A DNA stretch of 64,000 nt. Source: Cycas panzhihuaensis. Lineage: Eukaryota > Cycadophyta. Below, in pieces: positions 10,539 to 22,553 of this stretch. The translations under genes were made by a program, and so were the position numbers. Position 1 is the stretch's first letter. Every line of letters starts with the position of its first letter. The stretch lies in NCBI GenBank assembly GCA_023213395.1, contig CM041465.1:100819741-100883740 (forward strand), written 5' to 3'. The notes under the pieces were generated by a model. It saw only the letters and a program-made list of their open reading frames with translations. It did not search any database and was not told where the DNA came from.

Positions 10539-11208
10539 ATCCATGTGGCAGTTCCACAAAAAATGTGAGAACTCCCACAACGGATCAAAAAGATAGTGTG
10601 AAACAGTTGCACTACGGTAAAATTTGTGGTACTACGATAAACTTCACGATACCACTAAGTTTACAGCGGTGCGAGACCAGAATGCCATAAAAGCAATGAT
10701 AAGAGTCCTAGGAGCCCTAAATGAGGATGTTCTAGGTCTAGGAGGGGTTGGCCCTCCTGTCCAGGTGGCTGGGGACAATCTAAATAAGCATGTTGGCTAG
10801 ACCAGGTAGGACATCAAGAAGTGGGATTCCCAGAAATGCTATAAAAGGTTACAAAATATCAACAACTCTTGGTGAGATGTCAAGAGTTGCAATAGGTGAC
10901 CAGGGTGTGAGCGGATCACACGAGTTGGTTGAAGCTTGAGGTGACGTGGAGGTGACACAAAGGGTTGTAGAGTGCCATGGAGATACATGCCTCACAGAGG
11001 GGCAGGTCCCACGGGTTGTCATAGGCTAGGGACATGCGAGATGCTCAAGCAAAAATACATAATCAATCATAAAGATGAGCCAATCAATCACGCAATGCAA
11101 CCAAAGCTTCAATCTACAATCTCTGAAGTAGCCAAGATAGGAGAGAGAAGTATACCTGTGCTTACCTGAGTCGATCTGTCTATATCCATTCCCGGTAGCT
11201 GAGAAACA

Positions 11209-11223
11209 CTGCCCCCTTGGCAG
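11209..11223 (-). promoter_or_regulatory. Polypurine tract of Gypsy1
   Basis: The plus strand reads CTGCCCCCTTGGCAG, i.e. CTGCCAAGGGGGCAG on the element's strand, directly before the TG of the 3' LTR. The same 15 bases follow copy C at 63935. Confidence 0.8.
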
Positions 11224-12420
11224 CAAAGCCTCACTGCTCGAAAGCATGGTGCGATGGTAAATAATGGCAATAAAAAATTATTAGTAGCATGTGCATATGT
11301 AACAATCATAATAGTGACAAGAGCTAAAGGTGCTGGTGAGTGTCGTGGTAGAACGCGTGGATATGAGAACAAAGGTAGAGACAACATAGGGGATGCCTAT
11401 GTGCCATTCGAGAATCAACTGGAAGCTATAAAGGATGAGGGGGATGCCCCCATCATGAGAGTGTAAAGAGAATGTGTGATGATAACAAGAGAAAGAGTGA
11501 CCGAGCAAACCTAATGGTTGCCATAGTTTAACCTCATTAGCGGCTAGCTTTCAGAGGTGAGAACGGATTGTAAGGTGAAGTGCAAGATGGCCCGAGACTT
11601 GGGTGATAGGGTGACTGGGCAAGTCTCTCAGAAGTGGTCATCAAGAAGAGGGAGACAACACTCAAGGATAAGGCAGATGAGGCCATCTGCCTTAGCGTTG
11701 AGGGCCCGATGGATGTGTTAAATAACGACGGATGAAAAACAAGCCAATAGGGACCTGGCAGTCGAAGCGAGGGCTCTTATGCGTGGGCATTGCACCTAGT
11801 AGACCTGGGTAAGTTAGGACACCACAACTTGAGAGTCGTAAAATAGGATGATGGGTCCGTGGTAGAAACGTAGTGCATCAGTGAGGGCTTCAATAACGGT
11901 TGTGTATTCAACTTCATTATTGGTGACCTCGGGGAGGAAGATTCCAGAATGCAAGAAATCATGTCCAAAAGGGTCATGAAGAATCTACGCGGCAGGAGAA
12001 GAACCAAGATTACCATAGCTTCTACCGTCGGTGAAGATGTGGAGTGCCATAGGTGTAAAGCAAAGTACCCCAGTGGGAAAAGATGTGATAGAGTCAGTAG
12101 TGTAGAAGGGACATGATGATGATGTAGAGTAAGTAAAAAAAAAGACTCAAATGGCTAGCAATGAAGGTCGAAATAAGGGCAGGAGGACCCCGTGGCGAGG
12201 CTATCCAAAGGCAGAGTAGGCTATCTAACTAGTAGGAAAGATACGATAGAGAAAAGACCCCTCCGGGACACCGAAGCTTACTTAAGAAAGCAAAAGGTAA
12301 CCCTGAACGAAGGGAGCACTCCCTTTGGGAGCTCCAGGGGCACGAACAGGCTACAAAAATGAATCCAGGGCAGTGAAACGGGGGACTTGGTGGAAATGGA
12401 AGAAGTGCCCATCGGGGGCC
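11224..12420 (-). other. Gypsy1 3' non-coding region
   Basis: Internal sequence between the polypurine tract and the antisense reading frame. The first ~50 bases recur after copy C (63950-64000), so it belongs to the element and is not a later insertion. No coding potential is recognised on either strand. Confidence 0.55.
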
Positions 12421-12424
12421 CCAC

Positions 12425-12434
12425 CTATATAAAG
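12425..12434 (+). promoter_or_regulatory. Possible TATA box for the antisense frame of Gypsy1
   Basis: CTATATAAAG on the plus strand lies just upstream of a start codon at 12463 (MGSRAIHRPF...). Position and strand would suit a promoter for the opposite-strand frame. It is an inference from one motif. Confidence 0.35.
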
Positions 12435-12858
12435 AAACTCGATGAAAATGGAATTCATTTTCATGGGCTCGCGAGCGATTCATAGACCTTTCCCTTACGC
12501 AGTAGAGCACTACTCGACTTCAGAGGCATGCAGGGAGAGAACCGACCATTGGATCGGGATGCAGAGGCAGTCGACGGGACCAAGGAGACGACATGGCAGT
12601 TGCAAGATCAGACCTAGTGAGTGGATCGCCTAAACCCAGTCCCATTTTATAAATTAAATTTTATTGCTTTTTACGAGTTTTAGAGTAGTTTTTTACCCCT
12701 TAAAGGCTGAAAAATAATCTCCAGGAGTCCAGACTGGACCCAAAGGGAGGCGAGACCGGGGCATTAGGTATCCCTGGTCCCATTGAGCCTGAGTGTGGCT
12801 CACTCGGGCAAAAAATTTTAATTTTTTGGGTAGGAAACCCTTCATTCAATGGGGATGA

Positions 12859-12990
12859 TGTTCATATCGCGACGAAGATCGCGGTACCACGGTCTTTACC
12901 GCGGGGCCCCAATTACTATGGGACCCCAGCTAAACTCTGTGGTACCATGAAGTTTAGTGCAGTGCAAACCTAAATTGATGAAAAAATAAA
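12859..12990. repeat. LTR-type GCGGTACC module inside Gypsy1
   Basis: CGCGGTACCACGG, GTGGTACCATGAAGTTTAG and TGCAGTGC occur here in the order and style of the conserved block in the LTRs (copy A about 10620-10680, copy C about 63345-63405, LTR E about 60570-60620). This copy is internal, not in an LTR. Confidence 0.4.
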
Positions 12991-13099
12991 AGACAACCCA
13001 AAGGAGAGCCAAATCCTGATCCGAGAGGAGGGAGAGGCAGTCCTAGGGGCCCGTAGGTAAGTCTAAATAGGTTCTGACTAGTTTTTTGGGGATTTGCAG

Positions 13100-14900
13100 G
13101 TAGTTATCACGGTGGAGAACTGCAAAAACATAGGGATGGCCATGTTGAGTTTCATAGAGATGATGTCCTAAGGGGACAAACAGGTCCTGGCATGATGTGG
13201 CCTGCTAAAGGTCATACAAATGCCACAATACATATCAAATTAGCGACTTTTGGTCAATATAGTCTCACACTAGGATATGCGGAGGTATGTATTCCACCTT
13301 CCCCAAGTAGGGGACATCACAATGATACCCAAAGGTATATGGAGGATCTTAGGAGTGCCAGTGACAGGTCAGTCGGCATCACTAGGGGCACTGCCTATCA
13401 ATGAAGGCAGCTACATTTTTCACTGGACATGATAGGTGGGAGAGGCGAGGGATACCTCTACAGAGCATGGTTATGTTTGGAATTCCTTAAGTGAGGAAGC
13501 TGATCACTTTATGCATTCTATTCTGGATATCCCAGAAACAGAACTATAGAGATATACCTAGTGGGTGGATGGATGCAGTGAGGAGATACAAGGCCAGAGA
13601 GAGGCTCGACTTGGCCACCTTGATAATGGAGAACTTAGTCACCCAACTAGATGTTATCAGGGTGGCAAGGAGAGGTGATTTGTTATATAGCACGCTACTG
13701 CAGTGTTAGTTTTTCGACCACTTCAGAGTAGTGGCACCCACAGGAGGACCACACCCTATTTTAGAGTGGGCTCCCATGGTCCATAGGTGGAAGACTCAGT
13801 TTAGGGGGATTGAGGACTAGGCACACATCTGTCGCTTGGTGGAGGCTACGTCACTAGACCTCCTCACCATGGAAGACCACATATCTGACCTATATAGAGG
13901 GGTGAGGTAGAGTAGCAACAATAAGGTAGGAGGAGCTGGACTCACTCTTGGCAATAATGATGGTGGAAGTGATGGCGGTGATGGGGCTGGCCCGTCTGGA
14001 GCCACAGGAGGAGACGTAGGACCGTCTGGAGTCATGGGAGTAGAGGCTGGCCCATCCGGAGCTACAAAGGAGGCTAGAGGTCCATTGACATGAGCCAGGA
14101 GGTTGAGGATTGTGGGTAGATCGATGAAGGCACCTGCACTAGCAGAAGAGGGAGGAGATGTCCCAGTAGCCAAGGTAGTCACCGAGGTGGTATTAGAGGA
14201 GGAGGAGGTACCAGTAGCAGGTGGAGCACCTGAGGAGGAGGTTGGCATTAGAGTCAAGGAGTCGGCGACCCTAGTAGGTGAGACACTACATTTTCCTGTC
14301 GTCCTTTTGATACTCATATGCTTAGTTTTTTTATTTTGGTTTGACATATAGCTCCACATACTAACACATGGCATGTTGGACTTTGCAGGAGTAGCAGAGA
14401 TTCAGAGTTTGGTGGAGGCCATAGTCTGAGAGATGTTCCCTCAGGCCTACACGGAGGGGCAGCCACCCATCTAGGCAGGAGAGAAGCCTAGATCGACAAG
14501 AGCCCACATAATGGCATTTGCCCCATTAGTTAGGGTGAGGGACATATAGATCGCAGAGTCCTAAGAGTATGAGGTATGCGTGGGATAACTCTAGGGCAAG
14601 TTGGACAAGACCCGAGTCGAGAGGGATACTCTATAAGGTTGGGTGCAGGTGTTGGAGGCATAAGGAGGCGCAGGTGGAGATGCCGAGAGTCAGATCAGAA
14701 TGGAAGTACTAGAGGAGCATCTCTGAGGGATGGAGGAGAGATTCCAGAGTATGGAAGAGAGACTTTGTGGAGTAGAGAGCAAGAGAGATCATATCTAGGT
14801 ATGATAAGATCAACTACTAGACCAAGTGATGTCAAGGTCATCACGAAGAAGGGCACATACCCACACAACGATGACGACCTTGAGAAGGCCACGAGATAAG
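13100..14900 (+). pseudogene. Antisense frame of Gypsy1, plant mobile domain (PMD)-like, decayed
   Basis: It runs opposite to gag-pol, between integrase and the 3' LTR. In one frame from 13100 to about 13430 the conceptual product contains LLVNIVSH then DMRRYVFHL and DITMIPKGIWRILGVPVTG. This fits the PMD pattern 'LL..LV.RWD..t..F.l..GE.Ti.l.dv..iLglPv.G'. It carries four in-frame stops there, mostly where the family has Trp, Arg or Gln. Another frame continues from 13491 (WMDAVRRYKARERLDLATL) into a Gly/Pro/Ser-rich then Glu-rich stretch (to about 14275). A third frame from about 14396 to 14810 is coiled-coil-like (MEVLEEHL, MEERFQSMEERL). A possible intron (GTAGGTGAG...TTTGCAG, about 14274-14390) separates the last two. 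Tat-lineage Gypsy elements are known to carry such antisense frames. Function in the element is unknown. Confidence 0.6.
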
Positions 14901-15739
14901 GGGAGTGAGGCGGGGAGCTCCCAGAGACCGAGGAGGAGTTTGGGAGATATGTGGTCCCCATGATAGGGATCACATAGGCCAGGAGACTATACCCTAGGAG
15001 CGGGGCAGCAGTAGTAGGATATAGTTATTTTGATTTGACAAGGGGAAAGCATAGACCTCCAGGGAGTCACCATATATTGCCACATGATTATACTCCTCCC
15101 TGTAAGGATTCCAGCTTCCCACGGATGATGTACCATACCATTTGTATGATATGACACATAATATTTATTTTATGCATATAGACTGGGGCCAATGATACCC
15201 CATTTGATGTATGATGATGTGTATGTAATACATGATGGATGATGTATATTTATGTTTTTATGTTTATGTATGTATGTGTATAAGGGTGCACAGATGCACA
15301 AAGAGGGATATATTATAATGTTTCTAGTCGATTATTGTATGATTGTATTTTTTTGAGTTATACATACTTTCTTTCATGTAGGGCCATATTCCTAGCAGAA
15401 GCACACACGATCACTATGAGAGGCGTCGATAGACGTATGTGAGGTTAGGAGATAGGGCATCATACATGTCTACATGGGAGCATAGTGAAATATGCAAAGG
15501 AAGCACCAATGACGAGGGAGTGACGACACTCCAATGCGTCATCCTAATTGGGGAATGTACCCAAATAGGAAGATGAGGCCCCTAGAGGAAGGGGGACAAG
15601 GGGTTCCGCGGGAGGAACCCAAAAGGAACAGGAAGGCCACCCTAAGCCGCCATCCTACCTATGGCTAAGAATAATGGAGACATGCTTAGGATGGTAGTTC
15701 AGGCTCATTTCAGAGCGCAAAAATAAAGAAAATGAGTGA
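14901..15739 (-). other. Gypsy1 spacer between the antisense frame and integrase
   Basis: It holds TATG/TGTATG-rich low-complexity DNA at about 15120-15300 and no recognised gene. Confidence 0.5.
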
Positions 15740-16915
15740 TCATGCATAGAATTTCTTAAGGAATTTTCCATTAACGACTTTCTTGAATTCAAGACCTTCT
15801 AGGGTGGCAATCCTATAAGCGTCGTTATCGAGACTCTCAAGAATGACAAAGGGGCCAACCCATTTAGGTCTGAATATGGTCAAGCGGTTATAGAGATATT
15901 CTAGCTTGAGGACTTGGTCCTCGGGATTGCAAAGGACGAGAATGAAGATGTTTATCATAGGTCCTTTGTGAGCGAGCCTTAGAAGTGAGATTCACTTAGT
16001 AAGCGGCCAAGCGTCTCTCATCCAAGGCCTCGAGATCTAAGAGGCGAGCTTGACAAATAAACTCCTCATTGATAAGACCTCGAAGAGAAACTCATTGAGA
16101 AGGGATCTCCACTTCCAATGGGAGAACCACTTCGATCCCATAGACTTGGGAGAATGGAGTCATTCCTATAGCCATGCAGATAGAAGTGTGATATGCCCAT
16201 AGGGCAGAAGAGAGTTGGAGGTGCCAATCTCTTTGAGATTGGGCCACAGTTTTCTTTAGGATATTTATGAGGGTTTTATTAAATGATTTGACTTGGCCAT
16301 TTCCCTGGGGGCAATAAGGAGACAAGGCTTTGTGGGAAATTTTGAATTTCTCACAAAGTTCATCCATCTCCTTATTAAAAAAAAACGTTCCATTGTCTGT
16401 AATCAAAACGTCTGAAATTCTGAAGCGAAAAATGATATGCTAGTAGACAAAGGTTGCTATCGTCTTGCCAGGGGTGGTAATTAGAGGGATTGCTTCCACC
16501 ATTTCCCGAAGTACTCTGTGGTAGTCAAGATGAACTTATGCTGTGACGAAGAGGGCGGCAATATAGCCCCAATAAGGTCCAACCCCCATTGGGTGAAGGT
16601 CCATGGAGATATAATAGGATGAAGAGCCTCAGAGGGCACATGGATGATGTTGGCATGTTCTTCGCATCATCGACATCTCAGCGCATAAGCATGGGCATCC
16701 TTAAAGAGAGACTGCCAATGATAGCCCATACAGAGGATCCTTTAGGCCATGGATTGGCCCCCAAAGTGGCCCCCAAAAATACCATTGTGGCATTCATAGA
16801 GTATTTGATCCGCTTCATCGGGAGTGACGCAGCGAAGAAGGATCCCATCAAAGGATCTATTGTACAACACTTCATCCATGAGGAAGTATTGCCCGGCGGT
16901 GGTCCAAATTTGTGA
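15740..16915 (-). pseudogene. Gypsy1 integrase, decayed
   Basis: Read leftward, it starts with the zinc-binding part (HNGIFGGHFGG, then CR.C after a stop, about 16830-16650). The core follows: the WGLDLIGA stretch around 16590, then ITDNGTFFFNKEMDELCEKF (16406 downward) carrying the second catalytic Asp, then HKALSPYCPQGNGQVKSFNK with NGQVKSFNK where the family has the catalytic Glu region. The Glu itself reads as Val/Lys here. The C-terminal part ends near 15740 in RPKWVGPFVILESLDNDAY. No chromodomain is evident. Integrase would insert the cDNA; several stops and frameshifts make this copy inactive. Confidence 0.85.
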
Positions 16916-16999
16916 CCTAACTTTATTACTAGCTTCTGGGTAGTATTACTGCTAGGTGAGGTACAACACGATGTCACCATACCATTCGCTATTAGCGAG

Positions 17000-18771
17000 C
17001 AAATGGGGGGTAGAGTCTTGCATGATCAAGATAAACTCATCAGGGAGAGAATCATCCACAGGAATACCAAACGAGTCAGAGATAGGTGCATCTGCAAGCT
17101 ATTATGCCACTACCATCTCTTCTTCGATTTCTTATTAATGATTTAGAGATTGAATTCCTAAAGGAGAATGGCTCACCGTCCAGTCCTACCTGTTAGGTCA
17201 GATCAAGTGAGTAAGTAACGCAAGGGATCAGACTAAATGATCACCTTAGTGATATTCCCGACCAAGTAGTACCTACACTTCTTCGTCGTGTATACCAAGG
17301 AGAGGCACTCCTTTTCGACGAGAGAATAATTAAGTTTGGTAGCCACGAGGGTATGGGTAATGAAATAAATGGCTCTCTCGGTTCCCGAATTGTCCTCCTA
17401 GGCTAACATGGCACCTAGAGATTCATCAATTGCTGAGGTATATAAGACAAAGGGCCTATCGAAAAGAGGGGGCACCAACATCAGAGTAGAAGTGAGGGCT
17501 TCCTTAAGTCCTTAAAAGGCTTGTTGGGTCTTAGAAGACCAAACAAATGGGGCTCCCTTCTTTAATAGGTTGGTAAGTGGTTTAGTGTTTATAGCAAAGT
17601 TTACCAAAAAATGCCTGAGGAATCCGAGCTTACCTAAAAATGACTTAATCTGTCATTGAGTTTTAGGAGGCGGCATGCCAAGGATAGCCTTGACTTTGTC
17701 TGGGTCGATTTGGATTCCTTGTTTCGATACAAGGAAACCAAGGAGTTTTCCAGAAGTGATGGAAAACATGCATTTGAGTGGATTGAGGCTTACATGGTAC
17801 TTGTACCATCGTGTAAAGATGGCCCACAAGTCAATAGGATGATGAGCTCTAACACACGAGAGACCCATCATGTCATCCATGAAGACCTCTAAGGATTTAT
17901 TGATGAGATCGTGGAAAATGAATTGCATCACCCTTTAATAAGTGGCACTTGCATTCTTGAGTCTGAAAGGCATCACCTTATAGGTGAAGGTACCCCACGA
18001 GGTAGTGAAGGTTGTCTTATGGTAGTCTTTGAGGGAGATTTAGATATGGTTATAACCAGAGAAGTTGTCCATTAGGGACATGACTTTGAAACCAGTGGTT
18101 CGATCGATGATTTGATCGATAAAGGGGAGTAGAAAGTTATCTTTGGGACATGCATTGTTGATGTCACAGAAGTCAACTCATATATGGATGGTCTCATTCT
18201 TTTTAGCGACGGGGACGATGTTATATACCTATTGAAGGTAGTTGATAGAAGTGATTAGTCCTGCATCTAGGAGTTTCCCAACCTCCATCTTAACGATGGA
18301 TGAGAGTTTATGGTGAAGTGGCCGTTATTTCTGATACATAGGGCGAGCGCCAGGGACTGTGGTAAGGTTGTGGGTGACAATGGAGGGGTTGATTCCCTTC
18401 ATGTTAAAATAGTCCCACGTAAAAACATCTTGAAACTCCTGGAACAGAAGGGAATACTCCCTTATCTCATCAGGAGAACATTCTGCTCCTACCTTAATGA
18501 CTTTGCCTGGGGAAAGGATTATGTCCTAGGTTACCCCCATGCACATAGCATTCCCTTCTTTAAAATAAAGGGGGGCAAGGTCAACAGGAAAAGGTGGAAC
18601 ATGCAACGAGATCATATCAGCTAAGGTAGATCTAATTGCTAAGACCTTCTGGTGGCTAAGTCTATGGTGAACAAAAGGAAGGTTGGGCGTGGAGCCCGCT
18701 AAATTCTCAAGTAGAGCCTCATCATCCTCAAAGTAATCGACCCCGTGGATGACCTTACTCCAAATAAACAA
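17000..18771 (-). pseudogene. Gypsy1 reverse transcriptase and RNase H, decayed
   Basis: The order of motifs on the minus strand is complete. PSIVTHNLTTVPGARPMYQK (about 18400) comes first, then VMSLMDNFSGYNHI with the first catalytic Asp (about 18080). The FMDD box follows (about 17872-17883, in place of the usual Y-[VM]-DD), then SGKLLGFLVSKQGI and MPPPKTQ (17653-17740), and RNase H from LYTSAIDESLGAML (about 17450) through LVEKECLSLVY (about 17310). The remaining sequence to about 17000 is a connection to integrase; I see no second RNase H domain. In-frame stops occur roughly every 50-100 codons. Product role: copying the element RNA into cDNA. Confidence 0.88.
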
Positions 18772-19293
18772 GGCACGGGGGGAAGTAGAAGTGACAGGAC
18801 CATGGTGGTCAACAGGTCACTGAACATCCCGAAAGGACTCGATGGGAGAGTCGGGAAGGGGTTCCTTGTGAGGGGAAAAAGGAGGTTCCCTGGATTCATT
18901 ATCTATAGGAGGCAACGAAGGGGAAGGCTCAAGTATCGACAGATCAATGAGAGTGACAACATGAGATATAATATAACAGTTAGTCTCTCCAATGGGAGAG
19001 GTTCTAGGTTGGGATCCAAAACGAGGGGAGTGCCCTCCACCAATGCTAAGAAGAGAGATAGGGCGAGGGAGATCCTTATCCTTGCCATCAGACTCATCAT
19101 CACTAAACATGGCGAGGTACCCGTAACTTCCAACACCAATAGGGGCAAAATGGGTAAAGTTAGAAGAAGCGGGTGAAAGGTCTTCTTCTAAGGGAGATGA
19201 GTCAGGGATGCCGATAGAACAAGTAGAGGCATGGGTGGAAGGGCCTTTGTCACCTTTCGCTTGACCATGGCTTTCTTGATTAGTTTGACAGGA

Positions 19294-19800
19294 TTATTTA
19301 ATAGGAAGGAGTTCATGGGACACAACTCTCATTCGCCCATCACGGACGAATTTGAGTTGCCCCCAGCGAGTCGAGCACACAGCTCCCATTTGGTCAAGCC
19401 ATGGGCATTCCAAAAGGATATTATAGTTGATGTCTACATCGAGAACTACAATGTCGGCAAGGATAGTCTTGTCCTCAAGAGTAAGGGGGATAGAAATAGA
19501 TCCTAAAGGTGTCTTCTCACTACCGTAGTAGCCTTGGCATTGCCATGGAACATGTTCCAAGGTGGAAATTCCAAGTTCTTGTATGATATACAAGGGCATG
19601 GAGTTAATAGAAGAATCATTGTCGACTACGGTCCTTCGCAAAGTGCAATCGAGTGTATCAATGATAATGGTGAAAGGGAAGTTCCATTGGTGCTCCCTTT
19701 CACTAGTAGGAGGAAGATCTTTATGATTGAAAGAAATGATGGGATCACGACTTTAGGCAATACCCAAAGCGTGAACGAACGTGTCACCCAATCTTAAAGC
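19294..19800 (-). pseudogene. Gypsy1 aspartic protease remnant
   Basis: The frame contains LRRTVVDNDSSINSMPLYI followed 60-70 residues later by INYNILLECPWL. This is the retropepsin layout, with the active-site loop then a Gly/Cys-containing hairpin near '[LI]-[LI]-G-[RC]-P-W'. Family members usually have DNGSS; here the Gly is Asp, which should kill activity. It would cleave the Gag-Pol polyprotein. An open stretch continues upstream to about 20050. Confidence 0.75.
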
Positions 19801-20700
19801 TTCCAAAAGGAGTGTACGCTGCTCAGGATAACTTCTCAAGATGTCCATAATGGATGTCCCAGCGGCCACAGTATGAAGCTCATCAATGACAGAAAAAGGC
19901 CTCCCTTTCATCATAGGTTGAGGAAGGGCTCTCCTGAAGTCGTAGCGACCGGGGCGAATGGGAATGCTCTTGGGAAGAATAGGGACTTATAGAAGAGAGG
20001 TTTCTGGAAGAGGATCAATATGTAAGATAGATGAAAAGGCATTGATTACCTCTTTGGTGGCTTGAGACCAGGTTAAATCATATAGATAGGTAGTCTCAAG
20101 CATCTGGATAACATTATTTCCCTTATTTCAGGATCGCGAAGGCGAAGGGGTAGGATGATCAGGGGAATGCAAAGAAGAAGATGAACCTCGCGAACCCTTC
20201 CCTTTATCATGTGAAGGGCAAGGGTTTGGAGATCTTCCTCGGTTCTAGTTGTTCTTTTTTTGGGAGTTATGATCACATTCTCCATGCTTGGGGAATAGAT
20301 CTCTATGGACAGGTTGGTCAAGGTTAGGTCTTGAGGCCCATTTGGGAGAAGGGTCACATTGTGAGGCATCACTAAGATGTTGAACCCGATAGCGCAAATC
20401 TTCATGGAATCATTCTCCATGAACGAAGCACCACTTCTTCTCAAGGGAGGAGTTGGATTTCCTCGCTTGAGAGGACTGGGTGTCGTCGCCCTTGGGAGGA
20501 GTAGCTTGGGAAGCTTGTTGGATATAGGTGATGAAGGAGCCTAAAGCTTGAGTTCCTTCATCATATGCTCAAACAAACATATGGCCGAGGTAAGGGGATT
20601 TAAGGTCTTCTCGGTTGAGTGGGAAGAAGACCTAGTAGGTTGTTGAGTTTTAGTTTCTTTAGTTGGTGGAGGTACCTCACATCGTTGTGAGGACTTTAGG
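19801..20700 (-). pseudogene. Gypsy1 gag-pol linker
   Basis: Decayed coding sequence between the gag core and protease. A Ser/Pro-rich stretch occurs at about 20130-20250. No clear CCHC zinc knuckle could be read, although a Cys/His-containing segment (WCFVHGE, about 20430) sits where it would be expected. Confidence 0.45.
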
Positions 20701-21850
20701 GGCTTCTTAAGTCTAGCTTAGATCTCAATAGCCTAAAGTGCCAAGCATTTCGCTATGGCAGAGTCACATATGGTCGCCCCCATCTTAAGGACTTCCACGT
20801 AAACTTCTGGGTAGAGTACATTGACAAAGATGTCCCTCTTCAATTCCTCGGGCAAAGTAGCCTTGGTGGAATGGAGGAGGTCATGGAATTGCCACACAAA
20901 GTCACAATTCATCTCATCGTGACCTTGTTTAAGTGATAGGAGAGATTTCATTCCACTCTCAAATGGGCAAGCCATGTCAAAATAGTTAATGAACTTGTCC
21001 ACGAGCTGCTGAAATGAATGGATAGAATGCACAGGTAGGCGATAAAACCACTTGAGGGCATCGGCTTAAAGGGATCATGGAAATATTTCATAAGGATGTG
21101 ATCGTAGGGCCAGTAGTCTATGTATGCCATAGAGAAACTATAAACATGCTCTACTGGATCCTACGATGAAGTCCCATTGAATTTGGGAACTTCAGGGGGA
21201 TGAGGCAGTAAGTTGGTCTTTAGCACCTCAATAAATAAGGGTGTCGCTCTATAATCCATAAAGGGATGTGCCCTTACCTGGATCATAGGATCGGTAAGAG
21301 ATAAGGAAGGTAATGAGCAAGGAGTGGATGGGGGTAGAGGACCCATCCCTCCTTGAGGAAACGTCCTTCGTTGGAAAGGGGCTTGAGGGAAGGCACCTTG
21401 AAAAGGAGTTGGGCCTCCTTGCGAAGGCTTGATATAAGGTGCTATGCAAGATAGCAGAAACGAGGGGTAAGGGACTAGATTCTGCCCATAGGTGGCACGA
21501 CCCCATATGCGTGCAAAGGATCTACCCCATAAACAGGAAGGTGGTTCCCTTTATTATGCCCCCATGATTGAGATATATAGCCCGCAGGTACATAAAAGGA
21601 AGGACCACTAGACTGAGTTTGAGAGCATGTGAAGATGGGTCCCATATGACTAGAAGTAGGGGCGTAGACAGGTCCCCTAGGTCTAATAGGAAATGTGTGC
21701 ACCACATTTGGAGGTGGCATATTTGTTTGGCTAGGGAGAGGCATGCTAACCCCAAGCTGGGAGAAAGACATACCTCAAGTGGTTCCATAAGAGTTGGGAC
21801 CATAAAGGGAAATAGAGGATGCAAAGGACATCCCCAAGTTAGATGTGAGA
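20700..21850 (-). pseudogene. Gypsy1 gag, decayed
   Basis: The core lies at 20733-21130 in two overlapping frames: YSFSMAYIDYWPYDHILMKY, then FQQLVDKFINYFDMACPFE, then SLLSLKQGHDEMNCDFVWQF and LPEELKRDIFVNVLYPEVY. This is the Retrotrans_gag pattern. Upstream (21475-21771) is a Pro/Ser/Gly-rich N-terminal part, and PHPPEVPKFNG (about 21170) joins the two. A frameshift splits the core near 21030. Gag forms the particle shell. Confidence 0.78.
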
Positions 21851-22531
21851 ATTAGACGGGACGTATGCAATGGGATAAACAAGTTACTCATCATAGGTGG
21901 TGTAGATGTGGATGAAGAGGGTGTCCCACCACACAAGACGTCTTCAAACCATTTAGGGTATGGTTAAAGGTGAGCAGCGCGGAAGCACATGTTGAGGGCT
22001 TCAACCACATCGGTGGGATGGGTATCTACCTAGTCGCAAGAAGTAGATGGAACTTCGAATGAGGTGGACCCCTCAGGATGCTCCTTGTAAGAGTCACTAC
22101 CTTGTGGGTAGAACTTAAGAGAGGATGGGATCTCCACTTTTCAAGTGGAGGGATGGGGGTCGTAAGGGTGTTGTTGATCACCCAAACAATAGATAGGGCC
22201 ATCACCCTATTGAGTGGACCCTAGGAAAGAGGTAGAAAACTCATGGGCTCTGAAGATGAAGGCATGGTATGCCTAATCCGAAGGATATCCCCTAATGGTC
22301 AAATCAAAATCTGACGATGGAAGGAGGTGGTATGAAGGATCTTCTAGTAATAGGGGAAGACCTCATAGGCGATGTGAGAAACATCGCATATAAGACTTAC
22401 CAATGTGTTAGAAGAGAAAGAAGAATGAAAGTAGTGTAGGTGTTAGGGCTACCCAACAAAACCAAAAGAGGAGAACTACCGAGAGGTAGTAGCACCAACA
22501 AGAGAGGGAATAAGACTAATTCTTTACGGGT
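21851..22531 (-). other. Gypsy1 5' leader and start of gag
   Basis: Sequence between the PBS and the recognisable gag. A start region is not clear because of stops. No other gene is seen. Confidence 0.5.
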
Positions 22532-22552
22532 GGATCCCTAGTATGGTTGCCA
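22532..22552 (-). promoter_or_regulatory. Primer-binding site of Gypsy1
   Basis: The minus strand reads TGGCAACCATACTAGGGAT, one base (22553) after the 5' LTR end. It differs from the Gypsy3 site at 131-150 at only a few positions. Confidence 0.65.
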
Positions 22553-22553
22553 G

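Larger units (their letters stand above)
666..11208 (-). repeat. 3' LTR (copy A) of Gypsy1, split by two younger insertions
   Basis: The LTR is present as 666-834, 3577-5777 and 10539-11208, about 3.03 kb once the two insertions and duplicated target bases are removed. It matches copy B (22554-25548) and copy C (60995-63934) along its whole length. It begins TAGAATTGCG where B and C begin TGGA, so the terminal TG has decayed to TA. It ends in ...GAGAAACA, followed by the polypurine tract. By eye it differs from copy B at roughly one base in ten in the stretch 10544-10750. Confidence 0.85.

Noticed and set aside
14103-14351. Separate small membrane-like protein (Glu/Val-rich with hydrophobic tail)
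   Set aside because: The hydrophobic tail is read through what looks like the intron following the antisense PMD gene; it is better treated as part of that pseudogene.
18745-19176. 143-codon Arg/Lys/Gly-rich frame on the plus strand
   Set aside because: It is the complement of Gypsy1 pol between protease and RT; composition follows from the opposite strand and no domain is seen.
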